A stretch of 64,000 nucleotides of DNA. Origin: Pseudohoeflea sp964511625 (GTDB taxonomy: Bacteria > Pseudomonadota > Alphaproteobacteria > Rhizobiales > Rhizobiaceae). Below are positions 47,380 through 56,543 of the stretch, piece after piece. Below the pieces are notes generated by a model that saw only the letters and a program-made list of their open reading frames with translations, searched no databases and was not told the DNA's origin. A program made the position numbers and the translations under genes. The DNA is taken from contig CAZEJG010000004.1 in assembly GCA_964511625.1 (NCBI GenBank), forward strand, positions 62,001-126,000. The letters are read 5' to 3'. Numbering within the stretch: position 1 is the first letter of the stretch; every line of letters begins with the position of its first letter.

Positions 47380-48201
47380 TCAGCCCTCCTGAGCGGCCTG
47401 CTGTTCATCGATCTTGCGCTGGATATCCCGGCGCCGCCCGATGATCGAGGCGATGACGACACCGGTCGCCACAATCCCGATCAGAATGGTGCAGACCGCA
47501 TTGATCTCCGGCGTCACGCCGAGGCGGACCTGGGAGTAGATCTTCATCGGCAGCGTCGTCGCCCCGGGGCCCGAGTTGAACGAAGCGATCACCAGATCGT
47601 CGAGCGACAGGGTGAAGGCAAGCATCCAGCCGGAGATGACAGCGGGAAGGATCACCGGCAGGGTCACCTTGTAGAACGCCTCGAAGGGCGCGCAACCCAG
47701 ATCCTGAGCCGCCTCCTCCAGGGATTCGTCGAAGGAGACCAGGCGCGACTGCACCACCACCGCCACGAAGCACATGGAGAAGGTGATATGGGCCAGCGTG
47801 ATGGTCCAGAATCCGCGATCGAAGCCGATGGCGACGAAGAGCAGCAGAAGCGACAGGCCGATGATGACATCGGGCATGACGAGCGGCGCAAACACCATGC
47901 CGGTAAACAGCGTCCGTCCGGTAAAGCGGGTGTACCGGGTCAGCGCCAGGGCAGCGAGTGTGCCGAGTACGGTCGCGATCGAGGCGGAAAGAAGCGCCAC
48001 GCGCAGCGTGACCCAGGCCGCATCGAGCAGCGCATCGTTACGGAAGAGTTCCCCGTACCACTTGGTCGAGAACCCCGCCCAAACGGTGACCAGCCGGGAT
48101 TCGTTGAACGAGAAGATGACGAGGATGACGATCGGCAGATAGAGGAAGCCGAGGCCGAAAATCACCGACGTGAGGTTGAACCATGTCCAGCGGCCGCTCA
48201 T
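47380..48201 (-). CDS. potI: Putrescine/polyamine ABC transporter permease PotI
   Basis: A 273-residue inner-membrane permease with six hydrophobic segments. The EAA loop is EEAAQDLGCAPFEAFYKVTLPVILPA in two parts, and the end TLPMKIYSQVRLGVTPEINAV is characteristic of PotI/PotC proteins. It overlaps potH by 4 bases and is last in the operon potFGHI. Confidence 0.94.
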   Translation of the reverse strand: MSGRWTWFNLTSVIFGLGFLYLPIVILVIFSFNESRLVTVWAGFSTKWYGELFRNDALLDAAWVTLRVALLSASIATVLGTLAALALTRYTRFTGRTLFTGMVFAPLVMPDVIIGLSLLLLFVAIGFDRGFWTITLAHITFSMCFVAVVVQSRLVSFDESLEEAAQDLGCAPFEAFYKVTLPVILPAVISGWMLAFTLSLDDLVIASFNSGPGATTLPMKIYSQVRLGVTPEINAVCTILIGIVATGVVIASIIGRRRDIQRKIDEQQAAQEG

Positions 48202-49097
48202 TTGCCTGCCTCCGTCGCTTTGGCCTGGGCATTCTGGAACAACACGATCGGGACGACCAGCACGATCAGGAGCACCATCGCCAGGGCCGAGGAAATCGTC
48301 CAGTCACCGTTGTTGAAGAACTCGGTCCAGAGCACCTTGCCGATCATCAGTGTCTGCGATCCGCCGAGAAGATCGGGGATGACGAATTCGCCGACGGCGG
48401 GAATGAAGACCAGAAGGCATCCCGCAAGAATGCCCGGAAGCGCCAGCCTGATCGTCACCTTCCAGAAGGCACCGAGCGGGGTGCAGCCGAGGTCCTGCGC
48501 GGCCTCGATGAGCGAGTAGTCCAGCTTTTCGAGCGTCGAGTAGATCGGCAGAACCATGAAGGGCAAGTAGGAATAGACGATACCGATGTAGACGGCGGTA
48601 TTGGTGTTGAGGATCGTCAGAGGCTCGCTGATGACGCCGATCGTCAACAGCAGCTGGTTGAGCAATCCTTCCGGCTTGAGGATGCCGATCCAGGCGTAAA
48701 CGCGGATCAGGAAGCTCGTCCAGAACGGCAGGATCACCAGCATCAACAGGATGGGCCGCAGGCTGGTGGACGCGCGCGCCATGCCATAGGCGAGCGGAAA
48801 GCCGATCATCAGGGTGAACATCGTCGAAATGAAAGCGATGACGACACTTGAGATATAGGCATTCCGGTAGAGCGCGTCGGAGGCGAGGAACTCGTAATTG
48901 TCGAGATTGAACATCGACAGATTGTCAAGGAAGCCACTCCAGCCGCCGGCGAAATCGAACTGAGGGATATAGGGCGGGCTGCCATATTCGAGGATCGAGA
49001 TCGAGATACGGAAGACGATCAGGAACGGCAGCAGGAAGAGAATCAGCAGCCAGAGATACGGAATGAGGATGGTGAGCTTGCGGAACATGTTGTTCAT
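48198..49097 (-). CDS. potH: Putrescine/polyamine ABC transporter permease PotH
   Basis: A 299-residue permease. It has the PotH/PotB opening PYLWLLILFLLPFLIVFRIS, a periplasmic loop, and the EAA loop LIEAAQDLGCTPLGAFWKVTI with GEFVIPDLLGGSQTLMIGKV near the C-terminus. The ATG at 49097 has GAGGA upstream; the frame is open to 49163 but that would overlap potG. It starts 10 bases after potG. Confidence 0.94.
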   Translation of the reverse strand: MNNMFRKLTILIPYLWLLILFLLPFLIVFRISISILEYGSPPYIPQFDFAGGWSGFLDNLSMFNLDNYEFLASDALYRNAYISSVVIAFISTMFTLMIGFPLAYGMARASTSLRPILLMLVILPFWTSFLIRVYAWIGILKPEGLLNQLLLTIGVISEPLTILNTNTAVYIGIVYSYLPFMVLPIYSTLEKLDYSLIEAAQDLGCTPLGAFWKVTIRLALPGILAGCLLVFIPAVGEFVIPDLLGGSQTLMIGKVLWTEFFNNGDWTISSALAMVLLIVLVVPIVLFQNAQAKATEAGK

Positions 49098-49107
49098 GGC
49101 GCTGTCC

Positions 49108-50247
49108 TCATCTGTCCAGAAGAGTGCCGCCATCGGGCTCGAAAGAAACCCAGATGCGCTCATCGTAGCCGATGGGATTTTCCACCGAACGCTGCCGGTT
49201 GATGGTGGACGCGCGGACCATCTTGCCGCCCTCGAGCTTGACGATGTAATTGGTGACGTCGCCCATATAGGCGATTTCCCACGCCTCGCCTGACGCGGCG
49301 TTGGTATCCCGCGGCCTTTCGCGAGAGAGCGTCATCTTTTCCGGGCGGATGGCGAGCCAGACATCCTGTCCGGCCGTGAACTGCCTGTCGTCGACAGCCT
49401 CGATCATGTCGAAACCATCGGCGCTTTCGAGCTTCACCACCCCGGCTGCGCACTCCTTCACCTTGCCTTCGAACAGGTTCACCGAACCGATGAAGTCGGC
49501 GACATAGCGGGAATCGGGGGCTTCATAGACCTCGGCCGGCGTGCCGATCTGCTTGACCACGCCGGCATCCATAACCGCGATGCGATCCGACATGGTCATC
49601 GCCTCGTCCTGGTCATGGGTAACGATGACGAAGGTGAGGCCGAGTTCCTGCTGGAGGTCCATCAGTTCGAACTGGGTTTCCTCGCGCAACTTCTTGTCGA
49701 GCGCGCCGAGCGGCTCATCGAGCAAAAGGAGTTTCGGCCGCTTGGCGACGGAACGGGCGAGTGCGACGCGCTGGCGCTGGCCGCCGGAAAGCTGGTGCGG
49801 CTTGCGCTTGGCGAATTTCTCGAGCTTCACCAGCTTGAGCATCTGTGCGACGCGTTCGGCGATCGCAGCCTTGTCCATCTTCGCCTGCTTGAGGCCGAAG
49901 GCGATGTTCTGCTCGACCGACATGTGCGGAAAGAGCGCGTAGGACTGGAACATCATGTTGACGGGCCGGTTGTGGGGAGGCACCCCCTTCAGCGGCTGTC
50001 CGTCGAGATAAATCTGACCCGACGTCGGCTCCTCGAAGCCGGCGAGCATGCGCAGGAGCGTTGTCTTGCCGCATCCCGACGGCCCCAGCAGGGAAAAGAA
50101 TTCCCGCTCGAAGATGTCGAGGGAGAGGTCGTCGACAGCGACGAAATCCCCGAACTTCTTGGTGACGTTCTCGAACCGGATGTAGGGCACCGACGACGGA
50201 TCGGTCCACGGTGCGAAAGAACGACGAACATTTCCCAGCGATTTCAT
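49108..50247 (-). CDS. potG: Polyamine ABC transporter ATPase PotG
   Basis: A 379-residue ATPase. Walker A is GPSGCGKTT, Q-loop MFQSYALFPHM, signature LSGGQRQRVALARS, Walker B LLLLDEPLGALDKK and H-loop IVTHDQDEA. The C-terminal third is a TOBE-type regulatory domain (VWLAIRPEKMTLSRER). It starts 72 bases after the potF stop, beyond a strong hairpin terminator that probably lets only part of transcription continue. Confidence 0.95.
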   Translation of the reverse strand: MKSLGNVRRSFAPWTDPSSVPYIRFENVTKKFGDFVAVDDLSLDIFEREFFSLLGPSGCGKTTLLRMLAGFEEPTSGQIYLDGQPLKGVPPHNRPVNMMFQSYALFPHMSVEQNIAFGLKQAKMDKAAIAERVAQMLKLVKLEKFAKRKPHQLSGGQRQRVALARSVAKRPKLLLLDEPLGALDKKLREETQFELMDLQQELGLTFVIVTHDQDEAMTMSDRIAVMDAGVVKQIGTPAEVYEAPDSRYVADFIGSVNLFEGKVKECAAGVVKLESADGFDMIEAVDDRQFTAGQDVWLAIRPEKMTLSRERPRDTNAASGEAWEIAYMGDVTNYIVKLEGGKMVRASTINRQRSVENPIGYDERIWVSFEPDGGTLLDR

Positions 50248-50278
50248 TCCGGCACCCCGCCCCTAACGAAAAACACAA

Positions 50279-50308
50279 AGAAAAAACCCCGGGCCAGTAG
50301 CCCGGGGT
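50279..50308 (-). terminator. Intercistronic terminator between potF and potG
   Basis: Stem ACCCCGGGC/GCCCGGGGT, loop of 5, followed on the minus strand by TTTTTTC. Placed directly after potF, it should give more binding protein than transporter mRNA, a common arrangement in ABC operons. Confidence 0.88.
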
Positions 50309-50319
50309 CCGTAGGCTGA

Positions 50320-51420
50320 TTACTGGCCGGTCTTGACCTCGGTCCAAGCCCGGTTGAGTTCCCGCTTCTCGCGGGCGTTCTCGGGCGAAACGGTGTAGAG
50401 GCGACCCATCGTCTCTTCGCTCGGGTAGATGGCCGGATCACCGACCACGTCCTCGTTGAGGAATTCCTTCGAGGCCTTGTTGCCGTTGGCATAGTAGACG
50501 TAGTTGGAGGCTTTCGCCATGACTTCGGGCTTCATGATGTAGTTGAGGAACTCGTGCGCTTCCTCGACATGCGGCGCATCGGCGGGAATTGCCATGTTGT
50601 CGAACCACATCAGCGCACCTTCCTTGGGGATGATGTATTCGACGGTCACGCCGGCATCGGCTTCCGCTGCGCGGTCGCGGGCCTGCAGCACGTCGCCCGA
50701 CCAGCCCATCGCCATGCAGATGTCGCCGTTGGCGAGTGCGTTGATGTATTCCGACGAATGGAACTTGCGGATGTCAGGGCGGATCTCGAGCAGCTTTTCC
50801 TTGGCCTTTTCGATCGATGCCGAATCCTTGGCGTCCGGATCGATGCCCAGATAATTCTTCGCTGCCGGGAAGGTCTCGGTCGGCGCATCGAGCATGAAGA
50901 TGCCGCAATCCTTGAGCTTGTCGGCCGTTTCCTTCTTGAAGAGCAGATCCCAGCTGTCGAGCGCGACATCATCACCGAGCGCTTCCTTCACCTTGTCGAC
51001 ATTGATGCCGAGACCGGTGGTGCCCCACATGTAGTTGATGGCGTATTCGTTGCCCGGGTCGTACTTGGCGAGCCGCTCCGAAATGGCCGGGTCCATGTTG
51101 GCGAGGTTCGGCAGCTTGTCCTTGTCGAGCTTCTGGAACACGCCTGCCTTGATCTGGTTGGCGAGGAAGGTCCCGGTCGGAACGACGATGTCGTAACCGG
51201 TGCCACCGGCGAGCAGCTTGGTTTCCAGCACCTCGTTGGAATCGAAGACGTCATAGACGACCTTGATGCCGGTTTCCTTGGTGAAGTCCGTCAGGATGGA
51301 CTCATCGATATAGTCCGACCAGTTGTAGACGTTCACCACACGCTCCTGCGCGGATGCGAAAACGGTCGTGGCCGCCAGTATCGCCGCTGCTGCGGTAAGC
51401 AGGTTCGTTACGTTCTTCAT
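50320..51420 (-). CDS. potF: Putrescine/polyamine-binding periplasmic protein PotF
   Basis: A 366-residue periplasmic binding protein with a signal peptide (MKNVTNLLTAAAAILAATTVFA, cleavage near 24). The family core VVNVYNWSDYIDESILTDF, the aspartate-containing DVFDSNEVLETKLLAGGTGYD, and WDLLFKKETADKL are all typical of PotD/PotF. The start ATG at 51420 fits the signal peptide. It is the first gene of potFGHI and lies 212 bases downstream of the ScfR-type regulator on the same strand, with a T-rich leader between. Confidence 0.94.
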   Translation of the reverse strand: MKNVTNLLTAAAAILAATTVFASAQERVVNVYNWSDYIDESILTDFTKETGIKVVYDVFDSNEVLETKLLAGGTGYDIVVPTGTFLANQIKAGVFQKLDKDKLPNLANMDPAISERLAKYDPGNEYAINYMWGTTGLGINVDKVKEALGDDVALDSWDLLFKKETADKLKDCGIFMLDAPTETFPAAKNYLGIDPDAKDSASIEKAKEKLLEIRPDIRKFHSSEYINALANGDICMAMGWSGDVLQARDRAAEADAGVTVEYIIPKEGALMWFDNMAIPADAPHVEEAHEFLNYIMKPEVMAKASNYVYYANGNKASKEFLNEDVVGDPAIYPSEETMGRLYTVSPENAREKRELNRAWTEVKTGQ

Positions 51421-51632
51421 CGTTGGACACCTCTGTCGTTTTTTTGGTCTGGTTCTTTGCTTTCTGACGCACACCGACAGCCCAATAGACTGACCCTCCA
51501 CGCCTTTCGCGTAACCCTAAGAAGGAATTGGGATCGCCACAAGAGGGTTTGACCAACCAATTTGCATTGTGTCGACGCGCGTAAAAAGAAGGCAGGATGG
51601 CGGGCCCATAGAAAGGCCGGTCCCCTATCGTT

Positions 51633-53069
51633 CTACTGGAAATCGAAGGCGGACAGGCCGGTGACCATCTCGTCGAGGCCGAGCGGCCGGGTGATCGGCG
51701 GTTCGGCGCGCGCCAGGCATCCGGAGCGTTCGCACAGGCGACAGGCCGGCCCGATCGGCACGGACAACACGTTGCCGCGCTTGCCGGGCTGCAGCGGAAC
51801 GGTGTCGCCGTAGACGATGTCGTCGCGGTGGGCGATGTCGCAGCCGAGAAGCAGCGCGGTGCGGCGCGGCCGCTCCGCATAGGCGCCCTGCGGTCCCTCA
51901 AGCGTACGGGAAATCGTCAGAAACTCGGCCCCGCCTGGCGATTCCACCGCCTCGACGAGCACCTGTCCCGGCTGGCCGAAAGCGGAATGGATCGAGAGTT
52001 TCGGGCAGTAGCCGCCGAAACGCTGCCGGGGAAAACCCTGCGCGCCGGCACAGCGAAAGCGGTTTCCGGCCACATCTATCTCCAGCATGAAGAAGGGCAC
52101 GCCCGAGGAATCCTTGCGGCAGAGCGTCGTCACGCGGTTGGCTGCCTGCTCGAATGACACGCCGAAGCGCGAACGCAGCACGTCAATGTCGTAGCGGGCG
52201 CGCTGCGCGGCCGACAGGAAGGACGGATAGGGCATCATCAGCGCATGCGCGGCGTAGCGCGCGATCTCGAAACGTCCGATCCGCCGTGCTTCGTCACCCG
52301 AGAGATCGAGCTGATTGACCGCGGCGGTGATCGCCACATGCATTCGGATCAGCGAGGCCTCCATCGCCACTTCCCGCAACTGGTCGAAGGGTGAGAGACG
52401 CTCGGAGATGAAGAGCCGTTGCGAATGGCGGTCGTAGCGCCGGCGCCAATTGGGCATGGTGGCGACCGGCAGCGTCCGCACCACGATGCCGTGCTCGGTC
52501 TTCAGCCACTCCTTGAGCGCCCGCATGAGATCGTCAGCGGGTTTCAGAAGCGTGTGGAAGGCTTCCGCCTCCTCCTCAATCGCCGGAAAATGATTGGGGC
52601 GCGTCTCGAGAACGTCGCGCACCTCGTCGATCGGCATACGCGTACCCGGCATCTCCGCCGCACGCCCCTCTCCCGCCAGCATTGCCGAAATGTCGGACAT
52701 GCGGTTGGTCTGCTCGCGATAGGCTCGATAGAGCTTGATCACCGCCGTGGCGGCATTGGGCGCAGCTTCGGCGATCTCGACCATCTCCTGGTCGCCCGGC
52801 AGTTCGCCGGCCAGCAGCGGGTCCGCGAACACCTCCTTGAGGGCATCGAGCGTCGGACCGCCTTCGGCATGCAGTTCTTCGGCCGAGACCTTGAAGGCGG
52901 ATGTGAGCTTGAGGATAAGCTGAACGGTGAGGGGACGCTGGTTGCGCTCGATGAGGTTGAGATAGGAGGGCGAAATCCCCAGCGCCTCGGCCATCGCCGT
53001 CTGGGTCAGTCCGCGCTCCTTGCGAATGCGCCTGATGCGGGGACCCGCGAAGATCTTCTGCTCGGCCAT
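51633..53069 (-). CDS. ScfR/RamB-type XRE transcriptional regulator (short-chain fatty acid response)
   Basis: A 478-residue regulator. The N-terminal XRE helix-turn-helix (GLTQTAMAEALGISPSYLNLIERNQRPL) binds DNA; an IrrE-like peptidase-fold domain without an obvious HExxH occupies about 170-300; and the C-terminal domain (GGYCPKLSIHSAF, GPACRLCERSGCLARAEPP) is the DUF2083 effector region with four cysteines. RamB/ScfR proteins sense acyl-CoA status and control glyoxylate-cycle and propionate genes. It is divergent from isocitrate lyase, its most likely target, and TTTACA repeats lie between them. Confidence 0.87.
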   Translation of the reverse strand: MAEQKIFAGPRIRRIRKERGLTQTAMAEALGISPSYLNLIERNQRPLTVQLILKLTSAFKVSAEELHAEGGPTLDALKEVFADPLLAGELPGDQEMVEIAEAAPNAATAVIKLYRAYREQTNRMSDISAMLAGEGRAAEMPGTRMPIDEVRDVLETRPNHFPAIEEEAEAFHTLLKPADDLMRALKEWLKTEHGIVVRTLPVATMPNWRRRYDRHSQRLFISERLSPFDQLREVAMEASLIRMHVAITAAVNQLDLSGDEARRIGRFEIARYAAHALMMPYPSFLSAAQRARYDIDVLRSRFGVSFEQAANRVTTLCRKDSSGVPFFMLEIDVAGNRFRCAGAQGFPRQRFGGYCPKLSIHSAFGQPGQVLVEAVESPGGAEFLTISRTLEGPQGAYAERPRRTALLLGCDIAHRDDIVYGDTVPLQPGKRGNVLSVPIGPACRLCERSGCLARAEPPITRPLGLDEMVTGLSAFDFQ

Positions 53070-53087
53070 CTGGTCAACTTCACATGA

Positions 53088-53147
53088 TTTTACAAAACCC
53101 GCGCACCCAGGCTGCCGGATTCTCTTTTACACTCTTTACAAATTTAC
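53088..53147. promoter_or_regulatory. Cluster of TTTACA repeats between the ScfR-type regulator and aceA
   Basis: TTTTACAAAA (53088-53097), TTTTACAC (53125 onward), CTTTACAAA (53134-53142) and TTTACAGG (53143-53150, slightly past the listed end) occur within 60 bases, with an inverted copy (TGTAAA) near 53233. They start 19 bases from the regulator gene and lie 170-230 bases upstream of aceA. They resemble the TTTGCAAA-type sites of RamB-family regulators and are the best candidate operators here. Confidence 0.45.
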
Positions 53148-53315
53148 AGGCGTATTTTGTCAAACGCAAGACAGCGTGACTTCAATTATCGGCTGAAAAT
53201 ACGGGATTTTCTGGATCAGGCGGCGGAGAAATGTAAATCCAGTCACATCAACGGCGGCGATTACTCGGCTCAGACCGGACCGCCGGCAAGACAACAGAAA
53301 GACTGGAGACAGGAC

Positions 53316-54605
53316 ATGACCGATTTTTACAACCTCGTTCCCGGCGCAGCCGACGGCCGCTTCGACGGCATCAAGCGCCCCTACTCGCCGGAGGACGTCC
53401 AGCGCCTTCGCGGCTCGGTCCAGATCAAGCACACGCTGGCTGAAAACGGCGCCAACCGTCTCTGGCAGCTCATCAACTCGGAAGACTTCGTCAACGCGCT
53501 GGGTGCGCTCTCCGGCAACCAGGCCATGCAGATGGTCCGCGCCGGCCTGAAGGCGATCTACCTGTCGGGCTGGCAGGTCGCCGCCGACGCCAATACGGCC
53601 TCCGCCATGTACCCTGATCAGTCGCTCTATCCGGCCAATGCAGCGCCGGAACTGGCCAAGCGCATCAACCGTACGCTTCAGCGCGCCGACCAGATCGAGA
53701 CCGCCGAAGGCAAGGGTCTTTCGGTCGACACCTGGTTCGCCCCGATCGTCGCCGACGCGGAAGCCGGCTTCGGCGGTCCGCTCAACGCTTTCGAGATCAT
53801 GAAGGCCTTCATCGAAGCGGGAGCCGCAGGCGTCCACTTCGAGGACCAGCTGGCTTCGGAAAAGAAGTGCGGCCATCTGGGCGGCAAGGTTCTGATCCCG
53901 ACCGCAGCCCATATCCGTAACCTGAATGCCGCGCGGCTTGCCGCCGACGTCATGGGCACGCCGACGCTCATCATCGCCCGCACCGACGCGGAAGCCGCCA
54001 AGCTTCTGACATCGGACATCGACGAACGCGACCAACCCTTCGTCGATTACGATGCCGGTCGCACGCCCGAGGGCTTCTACAAGGTCAAGAACGGCATCGA
54101 TCCGTGCATTGCCCGTGCCATCGCCTACGCGCCGCATTGCGACCTGATCTGGATGGAGACCGGCAAGCCGGATCTCGAACAGGCCCGCAAGTTCGCCGAG
54201 GCCGTTCACAAGGTCCACCCGGGCAAGAAGCTCGCCTACAACTGCTCGCCGTCGTTCAACTGGAAGAAGAACCTCGACGACGCGACCATCGCCAAGTTCC
54301 AGCGTGAACTGGGTGCCATGGGCTACAAGTTCCAGTTCATCACGCTCGCCGGCTTCCACCAGCTCAACTACGGCATGTTCGAACTGGCCCGCGGCTACAA
54401 GGATCGCCAGATGGCGGCCTATTCGGAGCTGCAGGAAGCGGAATTCGCTGCAGAGGTCAACGGCTACACCGCGACCAAGCACCAGCGCGAAGTCGGCACC
54501 GGTTACTTCGACGCCGTCTCGATGGCGATCACCGGCGGCTCGTCGTCAACCACCGCCATGGGCGAATCCACCGAAACCGAGCAGTTCAAGCCCGCTGCCG
54601 AATAA
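53316..54605 (+). CDS. aceA: Isocitrate lyase
   Basis: A 429-residue isocitrate lyase (EC 4.1.3.1), which splits isocitrate into succinate and glyoxylate for growth on acetate or fatty acids. The catalytic loop is KKCGHLGGK with Cys185, and other markers are SGWQVAADAN, VADAEAGFGG and YNCSPSFNWKK. The ATG at 53316 (upstream AGGA) gives the standard length; the longer frame to 53157 covers the regulatory region. Divergent from the ScfR-type regulator and followed by a small gene. Malate synthase is not in this window. Confidence 0.96.
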   Translation: MTDFYNLVPGAADGRFDGIKRPYSPEDVQRLRGSVQIKHTLAENGANRLWQLINSEDFVNALGALSGNQAMQMVRAGLKAIYLSGWQVAADANTASAMYPDQSLYPANAAPELAKRINRTLQRADQIETAEGKGLSVDTWFAPIVADAEAGFGGPLNAFEIMKAFIEAGAAGVHFEDQLASEKKCGHLGGKVLIPTAAHIRNLNAARLAADVMGTPTLIIARTDAEAAKLLTSDIDERDQPFVDYDAGRTPEGFYKVKNGIDPCIARAIAYAPHCDLIWMETGKPDLEQARKFAEAVHKVHPGKKLAYNCSPSFNWKKNLDDATIAKFQRELGAMGYKFQFITLAGFHQLNYGMFELARGYKDRQMAAYSELQEAEFAAEVNGYTATKHQREVGTGYFDAVSMAITGGSSSTTAMGESTETEQFKPAAE

Positions 54606-54614
54606 TCCTTCACC

Positions 54615-54637
54615 GCCCTCCGCCTCGCGCGGAGGGC
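54615..54637 (+). other. GC-rich hairpin between aceA and the small downstream gene
   Basis: Stem GCCCTCCGC/GCGGAGGGC, loop CTCGC, 10 bases after the aceA stop. There is no T-run, so it probably stabilises the aceA mRNA or only partly stops transcription. Confidence 0.5.
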
Positions 54638-54684
54638 ATAACCGAAACGCAATCAAGAACCCCGATTACAAGAGGAGAAATGCC

Positions 54685-54924
54685 ATGACACCGCAGACCC
54701 GAGTCAAGGAACGTGCAGAGGAGCAGTCCTCGGCCATGTCGACCGACCAGCAGGCAGCCATCCGCATGGTGGCCAACGACCTGCACCGCCTCAACCATGC
54801 CGTCATGAAGGCGGTCGATGCAGGGGTCTCGGTGGAACTGGTGCGCTCGGCCCGTCACCACGGCGGTGACGGCAACTGGGGCGATCTCCTGATCCCCGTC
54901 ATCGTGACGCAGGGTCGTGGATAA
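54685..54924 (+). CDS. Small conserved-looking protein downstream of isocitrate lyase
   Basis: A 79-residue hydrophilic protein beginning MTPQTRVKERAEEQS. The central helix AAIRMVANDLHRLNHAVMKAVDAGVSVELVRSARHHGGDGNWGDLLIPVIV is read in parts here: ANDLHRLNHAVMKAV, then SVELVRSARHH, then GNWGDLLIPVIV. It has an excellent ribosome binding site (AGAGGAG) and lies before the terminator, so it is very likely translated and cotranscribed with aceA. No signal peptide or membrane segment. Function unknown; I recall small proteins in this position in rhizobia. Confidence 0.75.
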   Translation: MTPQTRVKERAEEQSSAMSTDQQAAIRMVANDLHRLNHAVMKAVDAGVSVELVRSARHHGGDGNWGDLLIPVIVTQGRG

Positions 54925-54950
54925 GACCCTTTCGATCTCCAGTCGAAAGG

Positions 54951-54984
54951 AAGCCGCCGCGAGGTGACCCGCGGCGGCTTTTTC
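54951..54984 (+). terminator. Rho-independent terminator of the aceA unit
   Basis: Eleven-bp stem AAGCCGCCGCG/CGCGGCGGCTT with an 8-base loop, followed by TTTT. Confidence 0.9.
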
Positions 54985-55005
54985 GTGTGTGGCGTGAGGT
55001 TGCGC

Positions 55006-56205
55006 TCACACCACCGGAATGTTGCGCGCGCTGGCGGAGGCGGTCAGCCGCAGCACGATGAACGTCAGAACCGCGCACAGTGCGATCGAGACCACCATCG
55101 GCAACGGCGAGACCGAGAAGAACGGTGCCACCACCGCCGTCATCAGGCCGCCGACAAGCATTTGCAGCATGCCGCCGAGCGACGAGGCCAGTCCGGCAAT
55201 TTCGCCATGATCGTCGAGCGCCACCACCATCGAGGTCGGGATGACCAGACCGAGACAGGCATTGGCGAGGAACAGGCATCCGATGATGAGATAAAGCGAA
55301 TCGAAGCCCGCGCCGACGAGAGCCGCCAAGAGGAGCGTCATCACGAGAAAGCCGACGACAGCACGTGAAATCATCGGTCCCATGCCGATCTTCTCGCCCA
55401 ACGGCCCGGCGAACTGCGAAGCCGAGAAAAAGCCGAGCGCGTTGGCCGCAAAGGCCAGACTGAACTCGACGGAACTCAGGCCGTAGTAGCCGGTGTAGAC
55501 GAAGGAGGCACTCGCCAGGAAGACGAGGAAGCTCGAGAAGCCGAACCCGCCGACGAAGGTTGCGCCCATGAAGACGGGATCGGACACCAGCACCCTGGTT
55601 CCTGCCCAGAGGCTCTTCATGTCTATCGGCACCCGATGTTCCCGGGCAAGCGTTTCCGGCTGGAGGAACACCGTCACCAGGATCGACAGGATGCCGGCAC
55701 CGGCCAGCACGGCAAAGATCATGCGCCAGCCGGCGAGAGCGATCACGCCGGACCCCGCCAGCGGCGCGAGCATGGGCGAGACCGAAATTACGAGCATCAC
55801 CATCGCCATCAGCCGGGTGGCTGCCGGACCGGTATACTGGTCGCGAATGATCGCGCGCGGGATCACCATCGCCGCCGCCCCGCCGAGACCCTGAAGGAAC
55901 CGGAAGGCGATAAAGGTCGAGATGTCGGGCGCGAAAACGCAGCCGAGCGAGCCGGCGATGAACAGGATGAGACCCAGGATCAGCGGCGGCTTGCGTCCGT
56001 ATTTGTCGGCCAGCGGGCCGTAAACGATCTGGGCGAGACCGAAGGCGATGAAATAGGCTGTGATCGTCATCTGCGTCGCGGCCACGGAGCCCCCCAGGCT
56101 CTGGCCCACCGCAGGCATGGCGGGCAGATACATGTCGATGCTGAAGGGGCCGACGCAGCACAGGAGGCCCAGGATGAGGGCCGTGCGGAACATGCCGGGT
56201 GCCAT
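55006..56205 (-). CDS. Bcr/CflA family multidrug efflux MFS transporter
   Basis: A 399-residue 12-TM major-facilitator exporter. The Bcr/CflA signs are PFSIDMYLPAMPAVGQSL in TM1, the loop 2-3 motif GPLADKYGRKPPL, and FRFLQGLGGAAAMVIPRAIIRDQY in TM4-5. Proton-driven export of drugs or metabolites is expected; substrate unknown. The ATG at 56205 was chosen because TM1 begins there and GAGAGG precedes it; the frame is open to 56277. It is convergent with the aceA unit and downstream of a chemoreceptor on the same strand. Confidence 0.88.
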   Translation of the reverse strand: MAPGMFRTALILGLLCCVGPFSIDMYLPAMPAVGQSLGGSVAATQMTITAYFIAFGLAQIVYGPLADKYGRKPPLILGLILFIAGSLGCVFAPDISTFIAFRFLQGLGGAAAMVIPRAIIRDQYTGPAATRLMAMVMLVISVSPMLAPLAGSGVIALAGWRMIFAVLAGAGILSILVTVFLQPETLAREHRVPIDMKSLWAGTRVLVSDPVFMGATFVGGFGFSSFLVFLASASFVYTGYYGLSSVEFSLAFAANALGFFSASQFAGPLGEKIGMGPMISRAVVGFLVMTLLLAALVGAGFDSLYLIIGCLFLANACLGLVIPTSMVVALDDHGEIAGLASSLGGMLQMLVGGLMTAVVAPFFSVSPLPMVVSIALCAVLTFIVLRLTASASARNIPVV

Positions 56206-56543
56206 GAGAAATACCTCTCGAAACGAAAGCGGCAGGACGTTCAACCCGCCGAAAGGGGAAAAGGCGGTGCAAGCCATAATGCCCGCGACCGGGACTGCGC
56301 GAGATCACGCGAGCGGTCAGGTCTGAAAAAGGGAGATGAAGCTTAGACCGGGGCCGAGCGCAGTGTGGCGCTAATCAATTCTCGGAAGAGTGTTCATCGG
56401 CCCGGACTCCTTGAAAGCGGGAAGCGGGCGCGACCCTACGCCTGCGCCCGCCTGATGCCAAGACCGTGTGATGTGGTTGCGATGCATCCCGGCGCGGCTG
56501 TTGCGCTTTTGCACCGCGCGCAAGGGGCGCCCCGACGCCGGAA
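56206..56543. other. Intergenic region between chemoreceptor and MFS transporter
   Basis: About 340 bases between two minus-strand genes, presumably holding the transporter promoter. GC-rich with a small palindrome (GGGGCGCCCC near 56526). No gene, no clear terminator and no recognisable promoter were seen. Confidence 0.4.
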
